A stretch of 25,657 bases of DNA from CAZGSG01 sp964528095 (GTDB lineage: Bacteria; Bacteroidota; Bacteroidia; Chitinophagales; Chitinophagaceae). Under the pieces are notes generated by a model. The model was not told the origin of the DNA, ran no database searches, and saw nothing but the letters and a program-made list of their open reading frames with translations. The stretch is from NCBI GenBank assembly GCA_964528095.1, contig CAZGSG010000053.1, positions 1 through 25,657 of the forward strand. Direction: 5' to 3'. Made by a program: the position numbers and the translations under genes. This document shows, piece after piece, positions 8,472 through 15,815 of this stretch (positions within the stretch are counted from its first letter, which is position 1; each line of letters opens with the position of its first letter).

Positions 8472-8502
8472 CAAATATAATGGCCTGTAAATACCAGGCA
8501 AT
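8472..8502 (-). promoter_or_regulatory. Promoter of the mgsA leader/ncRNA
   Basis: On the minus strand ATTG (8502-8499), exactly 19 bases, then TATATTTG (8479-8472), an exact TAnnTTTG. An inverted repeat GCCTG/CAGGC (8483-8487, 8495-8499) fills the spacer. A second one, ATACCCAA/TTGGGTAT (8501-8508, 8511-8518), covers the -33 side, so operator sites are likely. Confidence 0.6.
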
Positions 8503-8520
8503 ACCCAATTTTGGGTATAA

Positions 8521-8552
8521 AAAAAGCATCCTGGCTCAACAGGATGCTTTTT
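8521..8552 (-). terminator. yceI terminator
   Basis: A perfect 13-pair stem (AAAAAGCATCCTG with its complement) and a six-base loop, 18 bases after the yceI stop codon. A run of T continues on the minus strand. Its symmetry could also stop plus-strand transcripts. Confidence 0.85.
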
Positions 8553-8570
8553 GGGAAGTATTTATATTGA

Positions 8571-9116
8571 TTACTTAAAGTCTGCGCTTACGGTAACCTT
8601 GGGTTCTTTTGCTACTTTACCACCGTCGATTGGTGCGCCAGTGATCTCAAAATCAGCCAGTTTGAAAGAAAACGCCGAAGTTGCGCTAACGTTTCCGCCT
8701 TTTACAACGATTGTTGCCGGGGCTTTTACTTTTTGGGTTTTTCCTCTAATAGTCAGATCACCCTCTACATCGGTAGTATAAGATCCGTCTTTAGAAAAAT
8801 TTACTGCTGCAGGATTTGAAAGGGTGCCTTTAAAAGTAAAGCTTGGGAATTTATCGGAATTCATCCATTTCTCTCCGTTAAAATGTTCCTGGATCATTGG
8901 ATTAGAAAAAGCGAAATTCTTTACATTGGCTTCAAATGCCACTGAACCGGTCTTGGTATCAATTGCACCAATAGCGGTTTTATTTTCAGCTTTTGGTAAT
9001 GCGTCGATGGATGTGCTCGCATCAAATGCTACAGTAGCTGAGGTTGTTGTTTTTTTCTGTGCAAACAGGCTACCGGTAGTAACCACTAACGCTAAGACTA
9101 AAAGGGATTTTTTCAT
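8571..9116 (-). CDS. YceI-family secreted lipid-binding protein
   Basis: 181 residues with a signal peptide (MKKSLLVLALVV..., cleavage after F-A-Q at 18-20). A YceI-type lipocalin-like beta-barrel follows: V-A-F-D-A-S-T-S-I-D-A near the start, F-x-N-P-M-I-Q-x-H-F-N-G-E-x-W-M, F-P-S-F-T-F-K-G, and the closing G-x-L-T-I-R-G-x-T-Q-x-V and F-x-L-x-D-F-x-I. The family binds polyisoprenoid chains in the periplasm. The role here is not known in detail. It lies 31 bases after the OB-fold gene with no promoter between them, so the two probably form one operon. The shared promoter carries a palindrome also found before the marR gene at 21539, and MarR-type genes often neighbour yceI in Bacteroidota. 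Confidence 0.92.
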   Translation of the reverse strand: MKKSLLVLALVVTTGSLFAQKKTTTSATVAFDASTSIDALPKAENKTAIGAIDTKTGSVAFEANVKNFAFSNPMIQEHFNGEKWMNSDKFPSFTFKGTLSNPAAVNFSKDGSYTTDVEGDLTIRGKTQKVKAPATIVVKGGNVSATSAFSFKLADFEITGAPIDGGKVAKEPKVTVSADFK

Positions 9117-9147
9117 TTTGTTATTTGTTTTTGATGGGTGAATTTAA

Positions 9148-9606
9148 TTATTTAGTTAAAGCTGCTCTTTTGAAGGATACATAGGGCACTTCCAGAATAC
9201 TGCTAAAGGCAACGCCACTGCAGGATCCTTTTATAGAAACGGAGTCTCCTTCTTTCAGTGTTTTCGCTTCTCCCAGATGTTGCTCCTGGAAGGCAAATAT
9301 TACATAAGCGCCTGTTGTATCAATAAATTTTACGTTAACTGTTGATGTATCGGGAGATTCCAGTTGGGAAATAGTACCGGTGACGGTTATGATCTTTTCA
9401 CGATATTTCTTATTTGCAGCACTGTCATCCTTTTGAAATTCACGGATAAAATCCATGGCATTTACTGTAAAGGCAGATTGGCGTTTACTGGTGTCGGAAA
9501 ATTTCTCCGTTGCGATATACCAATAAACAGCCGCCCCAATCAGTACCAGGACAAGGATGGAGAGCAATATTTTTTTCTTCCAGGAAGCTTTTTTTGTAAC
9601 AGCCAT
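9148..9606 (-). CDS. Membrane-anchored OB-fold protein, tRNA_anti-like
   Basis: 152 residues. A Lys-rich N-terminus is followed by one membrane helix (about residues 13-30). Residues 45-150 have the strand pattern of an OB-fold: Y-R-E-K-I-I-T-V-T-G-T-I, then V-x-V-K-F, then G-D-S-V-S-I-K-G-S-C-S-G. This resembles the tRNA_anti-like family (PF12869). Despite the family name, a single N-terminal helix puts the domain outside the cytoplasm or at the membrane, so tRNA binding is unlikely. It is the first gene of an operon with yceI. A well-formed promoter with an internal palindrome precedes it by 14 bases. Confidence 0.8.
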   Translation of the reverse strand: MAVTKKASWKKKILLSILVLVLIGAAVYWYIATEKFSDTSKRQSAFTVNAMDFIREFQKDDSAANKKYREKIITVTGTISQLESPDTSTVNVKFIDTTGAYVIFAFQEQHLGEAKTLKEGDSVSIKGSCSGVAFSSILEVPYVSFKRAALTK

Positions 9607-9620
9607 AAATTAAAGATAAG

Positions 9621-9654
9621 CAAAAATACAATGTTTAAACATCGAAAATTCAAA
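9621..9654 (-). promoter_or_regulatory. Promoter of the OB-fold/yceI operon
   Basis: Minus strand: TTTG (9654-9651), 22 bases, TATTTTTG (9628-9621), an exact TAnnTTTG, 14 bases before the ATG at 9606. The spacer contains the palindrome ATGTTTAAACAT. Confidence 0.6.
9631..9642. promoter_or_regulatory. Palindromic operator, predicted MarR site
   Basis: ATGTTTAAACAT is a perfect 12-base palindrome two bases upstream of the -7 box. The identical 14-base string AATGTTTAAACATC recurs at 22085-22098 next to the marR -7 box. A protein bound here would cover the spacer and block the polymerase. That MarR is the binder is inference. Confidence 0.55.
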
Positions 9655-9702
9655 TTTGGGTATTTTTAACTTTGAGCGTGGTTTTTTCTCCTGACGGCAC
9701 AA

Positions 9703-9732
9703 AAAACCGCTTCGTTGCAACGAAGCGGTTTT
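9703..9732 (-). terminator. recA terminator
   Basis: A perfect 30-base inverted repeat (arms 9703-9717 and 9718-9732) with the core CCGCTTCGTTG, flanked by A and T runs, 46 bases after the recA stop. The symmetry allows termination in both directions. Confidence 0.85.
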
Positions 9733-9778
9733 ACTTACTAACCCATCTTTAAATCAATCAATCATTCCCAGCGAGCCT

Positions 9779-10810
9779 TTAGGCCTGCTGCATTTCTTTT
9801 ATTTTTTCCCTGATCTTGGCTTCGATTTCTCCGGCCATTTCGGGATTATCCATTAAAAGCTGTTTAACCGCTTCGCGACCCTGGCCCAGTTTATCACTAT
9901 TGTAGCTAAACCAGCTACCGCTTTTCTGCACAATGCCAAGTTCTACCCCCATGTCAATGATCTCGCCATTTTTGGAGATACCTTCTCCAAAAATGATATC
10001 AAATTCGGCCGCCCTGAAAGGAGGCGCCACTTTATTCTTAACGACTTTAACCTTAACCCGGTTGCCTATCGCCTCATCGCCGTCCTTGATCTGCGTGCTA
10101 CGACGAATGTCAAGCCTTACAGATGCATAGAATTTCAGCGCGTTACCACCAGTGGTGGTTTCAGGATTGCCAAACATCACGCCAATTTTCTCTCTCAATT
10201 GGTTGATAAAAATACAAATGGTATTTGTTTTGGAAATGGTAGCGGTCAGTTTACGCAGGGCCTGGCTCATCAATCTCGCATGTAATCCCATTTTACTATC
10301 ACCCATTTCTCCTTCCAGCTCACTTTTAGGCACCAGTGCCGCTACAGAGTCAATTACAACAACGTCCAGTGCACCGGAAAGGATCAGGCGGTCTGCGATC
10401 TCCAATGCCTGCTCACCGTAATCGGGTTGGGAGATCAGAAGATTATCAACATCTACCCCAAGTTTCTGCGCATAAGCACTGTCAAAAGCATGCTCAGCAT
10501 CTATAATTGCACACATTCCGCCTTTTTTCTGGGCTTCCGCAATTACATGGGTGGCCACCGTTGTTTTACCGGATGATTCCGGACCATAAATTTCAATGAC
10601 ACGACCTCTCGGCAACCCGCCAATACCCAGGGCTACATCCAGTCCGATAGAGCCGGTAGAAATAACTTCCTGCAATTGCTCTCCCCGCTCATTCATCATC
10701 ATCACACTGCCCTTGCCGTAGTCCTTTTCTATCTTATCCATTGTCAGCTTGAGCGCCTTCAATTTTTCACTATTGTTTCCTGTGTCCGGGGTTTTTTCTG
10801 TCTTTGCCAT
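9779..10810 (-). CDS. recA: Recombinase RecA
   Basis: 343 residues, standard length. RecA polymerises on single-stranded DNA, drives homologous strand exchange and stimulates LexA-type self-cleavage. Seen: the N-terminal polymerisation helix with Y-G-K-G-S-V (31-36), Walker A GPESSGKT (76-83), Walker B-type V-V-I-D-S-V-A-A-L (151-159), and the L2 DNA-binding loop with I-N-Q-L-R-E-K-I-G and the N-P-E-T-T-T-G-G signature (about 202-222). The C-terminal domain ends in a short charged tail. The gene is monocistronic: it has its own terminator, a 46-base 3' gap, and a TAnnTTTG box with an overlapping dyad about 50 bases upstream. Confidence 0.99.
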   Translation of the reverse strand: MAKTEKTPDTGNNSEKLKALKLTMDKIEKDYGKGSVMMMNERGEQLQEVISTGSIGLDVALGIGGLPRGRVIEIYGPESSGKTTVATHVIAEAQKKGGMCAIIDAEHAFDSAYAQKLGVDVDNLLISQPDYGEQALEIADRLILSGALDVVVIDSVAALVPKSELEGEMGDSKMGLHARLMSQALRKLTATISKTNTICIFINQLREKIGVMFGNPETTTGGNALKFYASVRLDIRRSTQIKDGDEAIGNRVKVKVVKNKVAPPFRAAEFDIIFGEGISKNGEIIDMGVELGIVQKSGSWFSYNSDKLGQGREAVKQLLMDNPEMAGEIEAKIREKIKEMQQA

Positions 10811-10860
10811 GGTTCAAAATTAAGTTTTACAAGTGGCCTGTCTAATATAGTTATAAACAT

Positions 10861-10879
10861 CAAAACTAAATGATTTAGT
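10861..10879 (-). promoter_or_regulatory. recA -7 box overlapped by a dyad
   Basis: TAGTTTTG (10868-10861, minus strand) is an exact TAnnTTTG. The 15-base dyad ACTAAAT-C-ATTTAGT (10879-10865, minus strand) overlaps it, with perfect seven-base arms. The nearest TTG is only 15 bases upstream, so the -33 box is uncertain. The position is typical of a repressor site, and an SOS role is possible but unproven. Confidence 0.4.
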
Positions 10880-11478
10880 AATACAATGCTAATATTTTGT
10901 GGATTTTTTTTAGACAATAAATTTTTTTTTACAACAACCCTGGGCTTCCCTGCTCGATTTTCAATTAGGCTAATCAATTCTAATTATACATCACTGAGAA
11001 GTGTAAATCCACCAACCCATAGCCGCCGGATGCTGTTCATCCGTTTGTAAAATAAATGCAAAGCCCTCTACCAGCCTCGTTGTTTTTCACCAAATCGGGT
11101 GTTTTTTTAGGAATGAGACGAAGGCTATTTTGAACTTTTCGCGATTGCATATATTCGGCAGGGTTCGGTTTGTGGCCGTTGTTGATGTTTGCCGGTAGTA
11201 CCAACAGGCAAAGAATCGGGTATTGGTGTAAATTTTATTATGAGGTGGAAGATTTTGTGAGAAACAGTATCATCAGCCTAAAATTGCCGGGTTCACTAAA
11301 GTTGTTTTAACACGGAATCACAGGTGGCCATTCTTTTTACTTGTGCCGGACTTTATTCCTGGTCCCGTTTAGAATCCAACTTAAGAACAAGGAGGTACGG
11401 ATTCCGAGTCTTGCATGTGCAATGGAACCGGCAACCAACATTAGCTAAATCAATGATGGAATCACCCTGCAAAGCCCA
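10880..11478. other. Gene-free stretch of about 600 bases
   Basis: Between the recA promoter and the PAP2-like gene there is no frame that looks coding. A 74-codon plus frame from 11324 overlaps the end of the next gene antisense and has unconvincing composition. A 37-codon minus frame near 11150-11040 has no recognisable match. A weak hairpin CACC/GGTG (11088-11101) followed by seven T is the only signal, and it is not strong. No tRNA fold could be completed here. Confidence 0.6.
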
Positions 11479-12183
11479 TCACGGAAGTATTTTATCAGCC
11501 CAAACAGCTGCTATCATAGAAAGTATGCCGGTGAGCAATCCCAGGTAGACCTCTTTCTGCGTATGATCGGATACAATGAACCGGGCCGTGCAAACCAATC
11601 CCGCAATAAAAAATGCAATGGAAATATATAAGCCGAAATTGACCGACTGTGTCATTCCCAGCAACACCATAAAAGCGACTAAAATGCCCATGGATATTGC
11701 ATGCAGGCTGATCTTCATATAAATATTCATAATAAGCCCTACTGAAGAAGCGATGAATATGGCCAGTGTCAATTGCACGACCTCTTTCGCATATTCGGGC
11801 TGATGCCGCAGTACATAACACATCCAGAAATAATAAATACCGCAGGCAATAAAAGGAATGATACGCTCTTTCTGTGTTCTTAAATAAACAGATTCCAGGA
11901 AACCCAGCCCTTTTGCGAGTAATACCGTCACCAAAGGGAAAAAACTATACATGATAAAAAATTGCACCAGGGTGATCAGTTTACGGGTGGGAGTGAATCC
12001 CGCAAATAACCAGGGCTGCATTGTCACCAGAAACCAGGCAATATAAACCGGGATGAATAGTGGATGAAACACATATGAAATCAGCTTTGCTACAAAACGA
12101 ATAAGCGGGTTCCGGGGCGCATCCAATGTTTCCCTGAACTCCTGCAATTCATTTCCATCCGTGACTATTAACCCGTTGTTCAT
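11479..12183 (-). CDS. PAP2-like polytopic membrane protein
   Basis: 234 residues from the ATG at 12183 (the frame also opens at a TTG at 12204). Six or so membrane helices follow a 30-residue cytosolic start. Late in the chain it carries K-I-S-L-H-A (His161) and A-R-x5-H-x3-E (Arg201, His207, Glu211). The latter resembles motif 3 (S-R-x5-H-x3-D) of PAP2 lipid phosphatases with Ala and Glu substitutions. S-L-H may stand for motif 2 (PSGH). A clean motif 1 (K-x6-R-P) is not visible. It may act on isoprenoid or phospholipid phosphates, but the degenerate motifs leave this open. It diverges from the glucosaminidase operon across 70 bases, so regulation may be shared. Confidence 0.75.
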   Translation of the reverse strand: MNNGLIVTDGNELQEFRETLDAPRNPLIRFVAKLISYVFHPLFIPVYIAWFLVTMQPWLFAGFTPTRKLITLVQFFIMYSFFPLVTVLLAKGLGFLESVYLRTQKERIIPFIACGIYYFWMCYVLRHQPEYAKEVVQLTLAIFIASSVGLIMNIYMKISLHAISMGILVAFMVLLGMTQSVNFGLYISIAFFIAGLVCTARFIVSDHTQKEVYLGLLTGILSMIAAVWADKILP

Positions 12184-12253
12184 TAGTGGTTTAACTTTTT
12201 GCAAAGTAAAGGATTATAAAAAAGAAAAATCGTTTATTATATTTACCTCCCTG

Positions 12254-12763
12254 ATGCCAAAGCACCAATATAAAAGAACAGCTCACAGTAATAAATTGCT
12301 GTTGAAAGGATTGCTGACCGCAGTGCTCACCATTGCTTTGCTACCGGTTTTCTCACAATCTTCCTATATAAAAACCTACCGGCCTGTGGCTGATTCGCTT
12401 TCGGAAATATATGGCATCCCGGCTGCCGTTATTCTGGGGGTGGCGATCATAGAATCAGGCGCAGGAAGTAGCCGCAACTGTAAATTACTGAATAATCATT
12501 TCGGTATAGTAGGAAAAAATAACCTGCTTAAAACAAAGGGAATAAAAAGCCGTTATAAACAATATCCCAGTGGTGCGGCATCGTATGCCGCATTTTGTCA
12601 ATTGATGACCCGGAAAAAATTCTATTCCAGGCTCAAGGGCAATATGAACTATAAGCTTTGGATAGAAGCCATCAGTAAGGTTGGTTATTCCGAGGCTCCG
12701 GCTATTTGGAAACAACGTGTAACAACTGCTATTAAAACCCATAAACTCTCTCCTTCTTATTAA
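12254..12763 (+). CDS. Secreted glucosaminidase-domain protein
   Basis: 169 residues from the ATG at 12254. The frame opens earlier at a GTG at 12161, but that part overlaps the divergent gene and lacks a signal, whereas this start gives a normal signal peptide (basic start, hydrophobic 19-32, cleavage near F-S-Q). The mature part matches a glucosaminidase domain (PF01832, FlgJ/LytF type). It has I-P-A-A-V-I-L-G-V-A-I-I-E-S-G-A-G with the likely catalytic Glu67, then N-H-F-G-I and the Y-x-S-x-x-x-S-Y-x-x-F block. It should cut peptidoglycan N-acetylglucosamine linkages in the periplasm. First gene of an operon; the SGNH gene follows after 8 bases. Confidence 0.88.
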   Translation: MPKHQYKRTAHSNKLLLKGLLTAVLTIALLPVFSQSSYIKTYRPVADSLSEIYGIPAAVILGVAIIESGAGSSRNCKLLNNHFGIVGKNNLLKTKGIKSRYKQYPSGAASYAAFCQLMTRKKFYSRLKGNMNYKLWIEAISKVGYSEAPAIWKQRVTTAIKTHKLSPSY

Positions 12764-12771
12764 GCCCATTT

Positions 12772-14130
12772 ATGAATAGTAACCGGCGCGTTCTCCTTTT
12801 CGTGGTGTATAGTTTTGGATTACTCTTGCTGGTTTCTGTATTGGGTACTTATTTGCATTTTGACTGGATGCCGTTTAACAGGGTCAACCTGATCAGTGAT
12901 GTGATCCGGCCTGACTCTGCCGCGATAGAAAAAAACGATACTACAACGAATGTTCCGCCAGTAGAAATAGCACAGAAACCACAGGAAGATTTTAATCTTT
13001 ATAACAAAGGACATTTTATTACCGATTTTAATGCAGACACCAATACCGCTTCTCTTCAACGGTTTATTGCCAGGATACATGAGTTAAAGTCTGGCAAAAA
13101 AAGAAAAGTACGGATAGCTTATTTTGGCGATAGCATGATAGAAGGAGACCTGCTGACACAAACACTTCGTAAACTACTGCAACAATCGTTTGGAGGCAGC
13201 GGGGTCGGGTTTGTGCCGATTACTTCACAGGTTGCCAAGTTCCGCCAAACAGTATATGCAAATTATTCAGACGGCTGGCAGGAAGAAAATTTCAAAGAAG
13301 GAAATAATAGCAGGCTGTTTTTATCCGGCCATCTTTTTCATACAACCGGAGCTACAGTTCAAATGACCGATAATACCATTACGGATAGCGCGGCCATTAT
13401 TGAAAAGAGTATTCTTTTCGGAAAAACTCCCGGACCTGTGAACATTACCGTCAACAATAGCCCCTTTACCCTGAATGGTGATAATATGCTGAACAGGGTG
13501 GTGATGACAAAGGACCTTTCAAAAAGCATTAAACTAGGGGTTTCGGATGACAGACTGCCGGTGTATGGTATTTCCTTTGAGTCCGATTCCGGGATCTTTG
13601 TAGATAATTTCTCCTTCCGGGGAATTACAGGGATTGAGTTTGCCAGACTGGATTCGGTTTTTCTCAACGCCATTGCTGCAGGCAATCCATATGACCTGAT
13701 CGTTTTTCAGTATGGAGTGAATTTGCTGTTCCGGCCAAATGATAAAAATTTTAACTGGTATGCAAGAGCGCTATTACCCATTGTAAAAAAATTCAGGAAC
13801 AGTTTTGACTCAACAGATTTTATTCTTGTCAGTACTGCAGACCGCGCTTTCCGCTATGGAGGTGAATACAAATCCGCAATAGGAATAGATTCATTGATAA
13901 AAATACAGGCACTGGTTGCCTATGAGACCGGTAGCAGTTTTTACAACCAGTATGAAACGATGGGTGGCAGGAATTCGATCGTAGACTGGGCTAACAGAAA
14001 ACCATCTTTGGCAAATAAGGATTATGTACACCCCAATCACCGGGGTGCTGAAATACTTGGTACCTATTTTTACGAAGCCATTATGGATGAATACCAAAAG
14101 TATCTTCACAAATTAAATAGAACGAATTAA
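12772..14130 (+). CDS. Membrane-anchored SGNH/GDSL hydrolase-fold protein
   Basis: 452 residues with an N-terminal membrane helix (7-27), a polar stalk (about 45-90), and an SGNH domain. Block I is A-Y-F-G-D-S-M with the nucleophile Ser121, block III is Y-G-V-N-L, and block V is D-Y-V-H-P-N with Asp417 and His420. The triad looks complete. Proteins of this form paired with an MBOAT act as periplasmic O-acetyl transferases or esterases on polysaccharides (AlgX/AlgJ, PatB, DltD are the precedents). It sits 8 bases after the glucosaminidase and 14 bases before the MBOAT gene, so it is surely cotranscribed. A related protein is encoded at 16827-18059. Confidence 0.85.
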   Translation: MNSNRRVLLFVVYSFGLLLLVSVLGTYLHFDWMPFNRVNLISDVIRPDSAAIEKNDTTTNVPPVEIAQKPQEDFNLYNKGHFITDFNADTNTASLQRFIARIHELKSGKKRKVRIAYFGDSMIEGDLLTQTLRKLLQQSFGGSGVGFVPITSQVAKFRQTVYANYSDGWQEENFKEGNNSRLFLSGHLFHTTGATVQMTDNTITDSAAIIEKSILFGKTPGPVNITVNNSPFTLNGDNMLNRVVMTKDLSKSIKLGVSDDRLPVYGISFESDSGIFVDNFSFRGITGIEFARLDSVFLNAIAAGNPYDLIVFQYGVNLLFRPNDKNFNWYARALLPIVKKFRNSFDSTDFILVSTADRAFRYGGEYKSAIGIDSLIKIQALVAYETGSSFYNQYETMGGRNSIVDWANRKPSLANKDYVHPNHRGAEILGTYFYEAIMDEYQKYLHKLNRTN

Positions 14131-14144
14131 TAATAACAGCGCAC

Positions 14145-15785
14145 ATGCCCAGTTTCGATATAGCTGCATTTTTTAAACAGTTTCTCTACGATCCGGAGAA
14201 CCCCCTGTTGTTCAACAATGGATTTTTCGTTTTCTTCTTTGGCATTTTCATGGTGCTTTATTATTCGTTCAGGAATAACTTTAAGGTACGCCGGTATATC
14301 TTCTGTTTTTTTTCTTTATACTTTTTTTATAAGGCAAGTGGCTATTTTGTTGGGCTGGTCATCCTTTCAGCAATCGTTGATTTTATATTATCCAACGCTA
14401 TCCACAGGCAACAAAACAAAACCTATAAAAAACTACTACTGATTTGCAGTATCATTTTTAACCTTGGCCTGTTGTTTTTCTTCAAGTACACCAATTTTTT
14501 TATTTCTGTTTCGAATGACCTGTTGAACACAGGGTTCAATCCATTGAATGTCCTGCTACCCGTTGGTATCTCTTTCTACACGTTTGAGAACCTGAGCTAT
14601 ACCATTGATGTATACCGCGGCCAGTTTGAACCTGCTAAAAAATTCAGTGATTACCTGCTCTTTCTTTCATTTTTTCCAAAGCTTGTTATGGGCCCAATTG
14701 TGAGAGCGCATGATTTTGTACCGCAGATCAACAAGCCCTATGTGATTACAGAGAAAGATTTTGCCAAAGGGTTTTACCTGATCACTTCGGGTCTGGTAAA
14801 AAAGCTGGTCATCTCTGATTTTATCACACTCAATTTTGTGAATTATATTTTTGACGACCCGGGAAGGTATACAGGCCTGGAAAATCTATTTGCAGTATAC
14901 GCATATGCCGTAGTGATCTATTGCGATTTCAGCGGGTATAGTGATGTGGCGATAGGAATTGCCAAATGGCTTGGCTTTACCATCCCAACAAATTTTCTAT
15001 CGCCCTACCAGAGTAAGAACATTACCGAATTCTGGCGCCGCTGGCATATTTCTCTTTCATCCTGGTTAAAAGACTATCTCTATATTCCGCTTGGTGGTAA
15101 CCGTAACAGTTCTTTTGGTACTGTATTTTTTTCCGTATTGTTTTTTGCCGGTGTTTACCTGGCGGGGATAAAACTTTTTCATTTTAACTGGTGGGGTTCG
15201 GTCATTCTAAGCGCGGGTATCCTGCTTCTTTTTATTCTTCCGGCTATTATTACAAAAGAAAAAAAAGGCGTTGCGGCAAATATGAACCTGCTGACGACCA
15301 TGCTGCTTGGCGGTTTCTGGCATGGGGCCAGCTGGAATTTTATCATCTGGGGAGCGCTACATGGCATTTCACTGGCCGTACACAAAATATGGATGCTGCT
15401 TACCGGCAAGGCGTTGAAAAGAATAAATAATGGCTGGTTATATAATGCTATTGCTATTCTCATCACCTTTCACTTTGTTTGTTTCTGCTGGGTCTTTTTT
15501 AAAGCCGCCGATTTTGATACGGCCATGACCATGATCCACCAGATCACGCATGATTTTAGTTTAACAGTATGGAATGGTTTTTTTGGAAATTATAAATCAG
15601 TACTGATCATGATGGCGATAGCATACCTGTTGCACGCCATCCCTGATAATTATTCCGACAGGCTGATGGACCGTTTTCCAAAATTACCCCTGGTAGGTTA
15701 TATCACCGTGTTCTTCCTGTTTGTGATCCTGTATGGATATTTCAAATCCGCTGAACCCGTAATGCCGATCTACCTGCAGTTCTAA
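14145..15785 (+). CDS. MBOAT family O-acyltransferase
   Basis: 546 residues, about eleven membrane helices. It keeps the hallmarks of the AlgI/PatA/DltB group: S-F-F-P-K-L-V-M-G-P-I-V-R, Y-C-D-F-S-G-Y-S-D-V-A-I-G, F-W-R-R-W-H-I-S-L with His301, and F-W-H-G-A-S-W with His393. The two histidines are the conserved pair of the family. Such proteins carry acyl groups, usually acetyl, across the inner membrane to a periplasmic partner, here most likely the SGNH protein just upstream. The acceptor glycan is not shown by the sequence. The glucosaminidase in the same operon points to peptidoglycan; an exopolysaccharide is the alternative. Confidence 0.95.
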   Translation: MPSFDIAAFFKQFLYDPENPLLFNNGFFVFFFGIFMVLYYSFRNNFKVRRYIFCFFSLYFFYKASGYFVGLVILSAIVDFILSNAIHRQQNKTYKKLLLICSIIFNLGLLFFFKYTNFFISVSNDLLNTGFNPLNVLLPVGISFYTFENLSYTIDVYRGQFEPAKKFSDYLLFLSFFPKLVMGPIVRAHDFVPQINKPYVITEKDFAKGFYLITSGLVKKLVISDFITLNFVNYIFDDPGRYTGLENLFAVYAYAVVIYCDFSGYSDVAIGIAKWLGFTIPTNFLSPYQSKNITEFWRRWHISLSSWLKDYLYIPLGGNRNSSFGTVFFSVLFFAGVYLAGIKLFHFNWWGSVILSAGILLLFILPAIITKEKKGVAANMNLLTTMLLGGFWHGASWNFIIWGALHGISLAVHKIWMLLTGKALKRINNGWLYNAIAILITFHFVCFCWVFFKAADFDTAMTMIHQITHDFSLTVWNGFFGNYKSVLIMMAIAYLLHAIPDNYSDRLMDRFPKLPLVGYITVFFLFVILYGYFKSAEPVMPIYLQF

Positions 15786-15815
15786 CTTAATTTATAACCG
15801 AAATAGTATATAATC

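Noticed and set aside
8307..8501. Open frame extending mgsA upstream by 65 codons
   Set aside because: It crosses the strong terminator and the promoter, has no family match, and the 151-residue protein already has the standard MgsA length.
9364..9669. 101-codon plus frame opposite the OB-fold gene
   Set aside because: It is antisense to a gene with a good promoter and domain match.
11340..11420. tRNA-like string with GAATCC and CGGATTCCG elements
   Set aside because: No acceptor, D-arm or anticodon stem could be paired on either strand.
11324..11548. 74-codon plus-strand frame
   Set aside because: It overlaps the PAP2-like gene antisense, has no recognisable domain, and its composition is not protein-like.
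12184..12204. TTG start for the PAP2-like gene
   Set aside because: It adds seven residues with no support and lies in a TACTTTG-like promoter element; the ATG at 12183 is preferred.
12161..12253. Upstream GTG start for the glucosaminidase gene
   Set aside because: It overlaps the divergent PAP2-like gene and hides the signal peptide; the ATG at 12254 gives a normal export signal.
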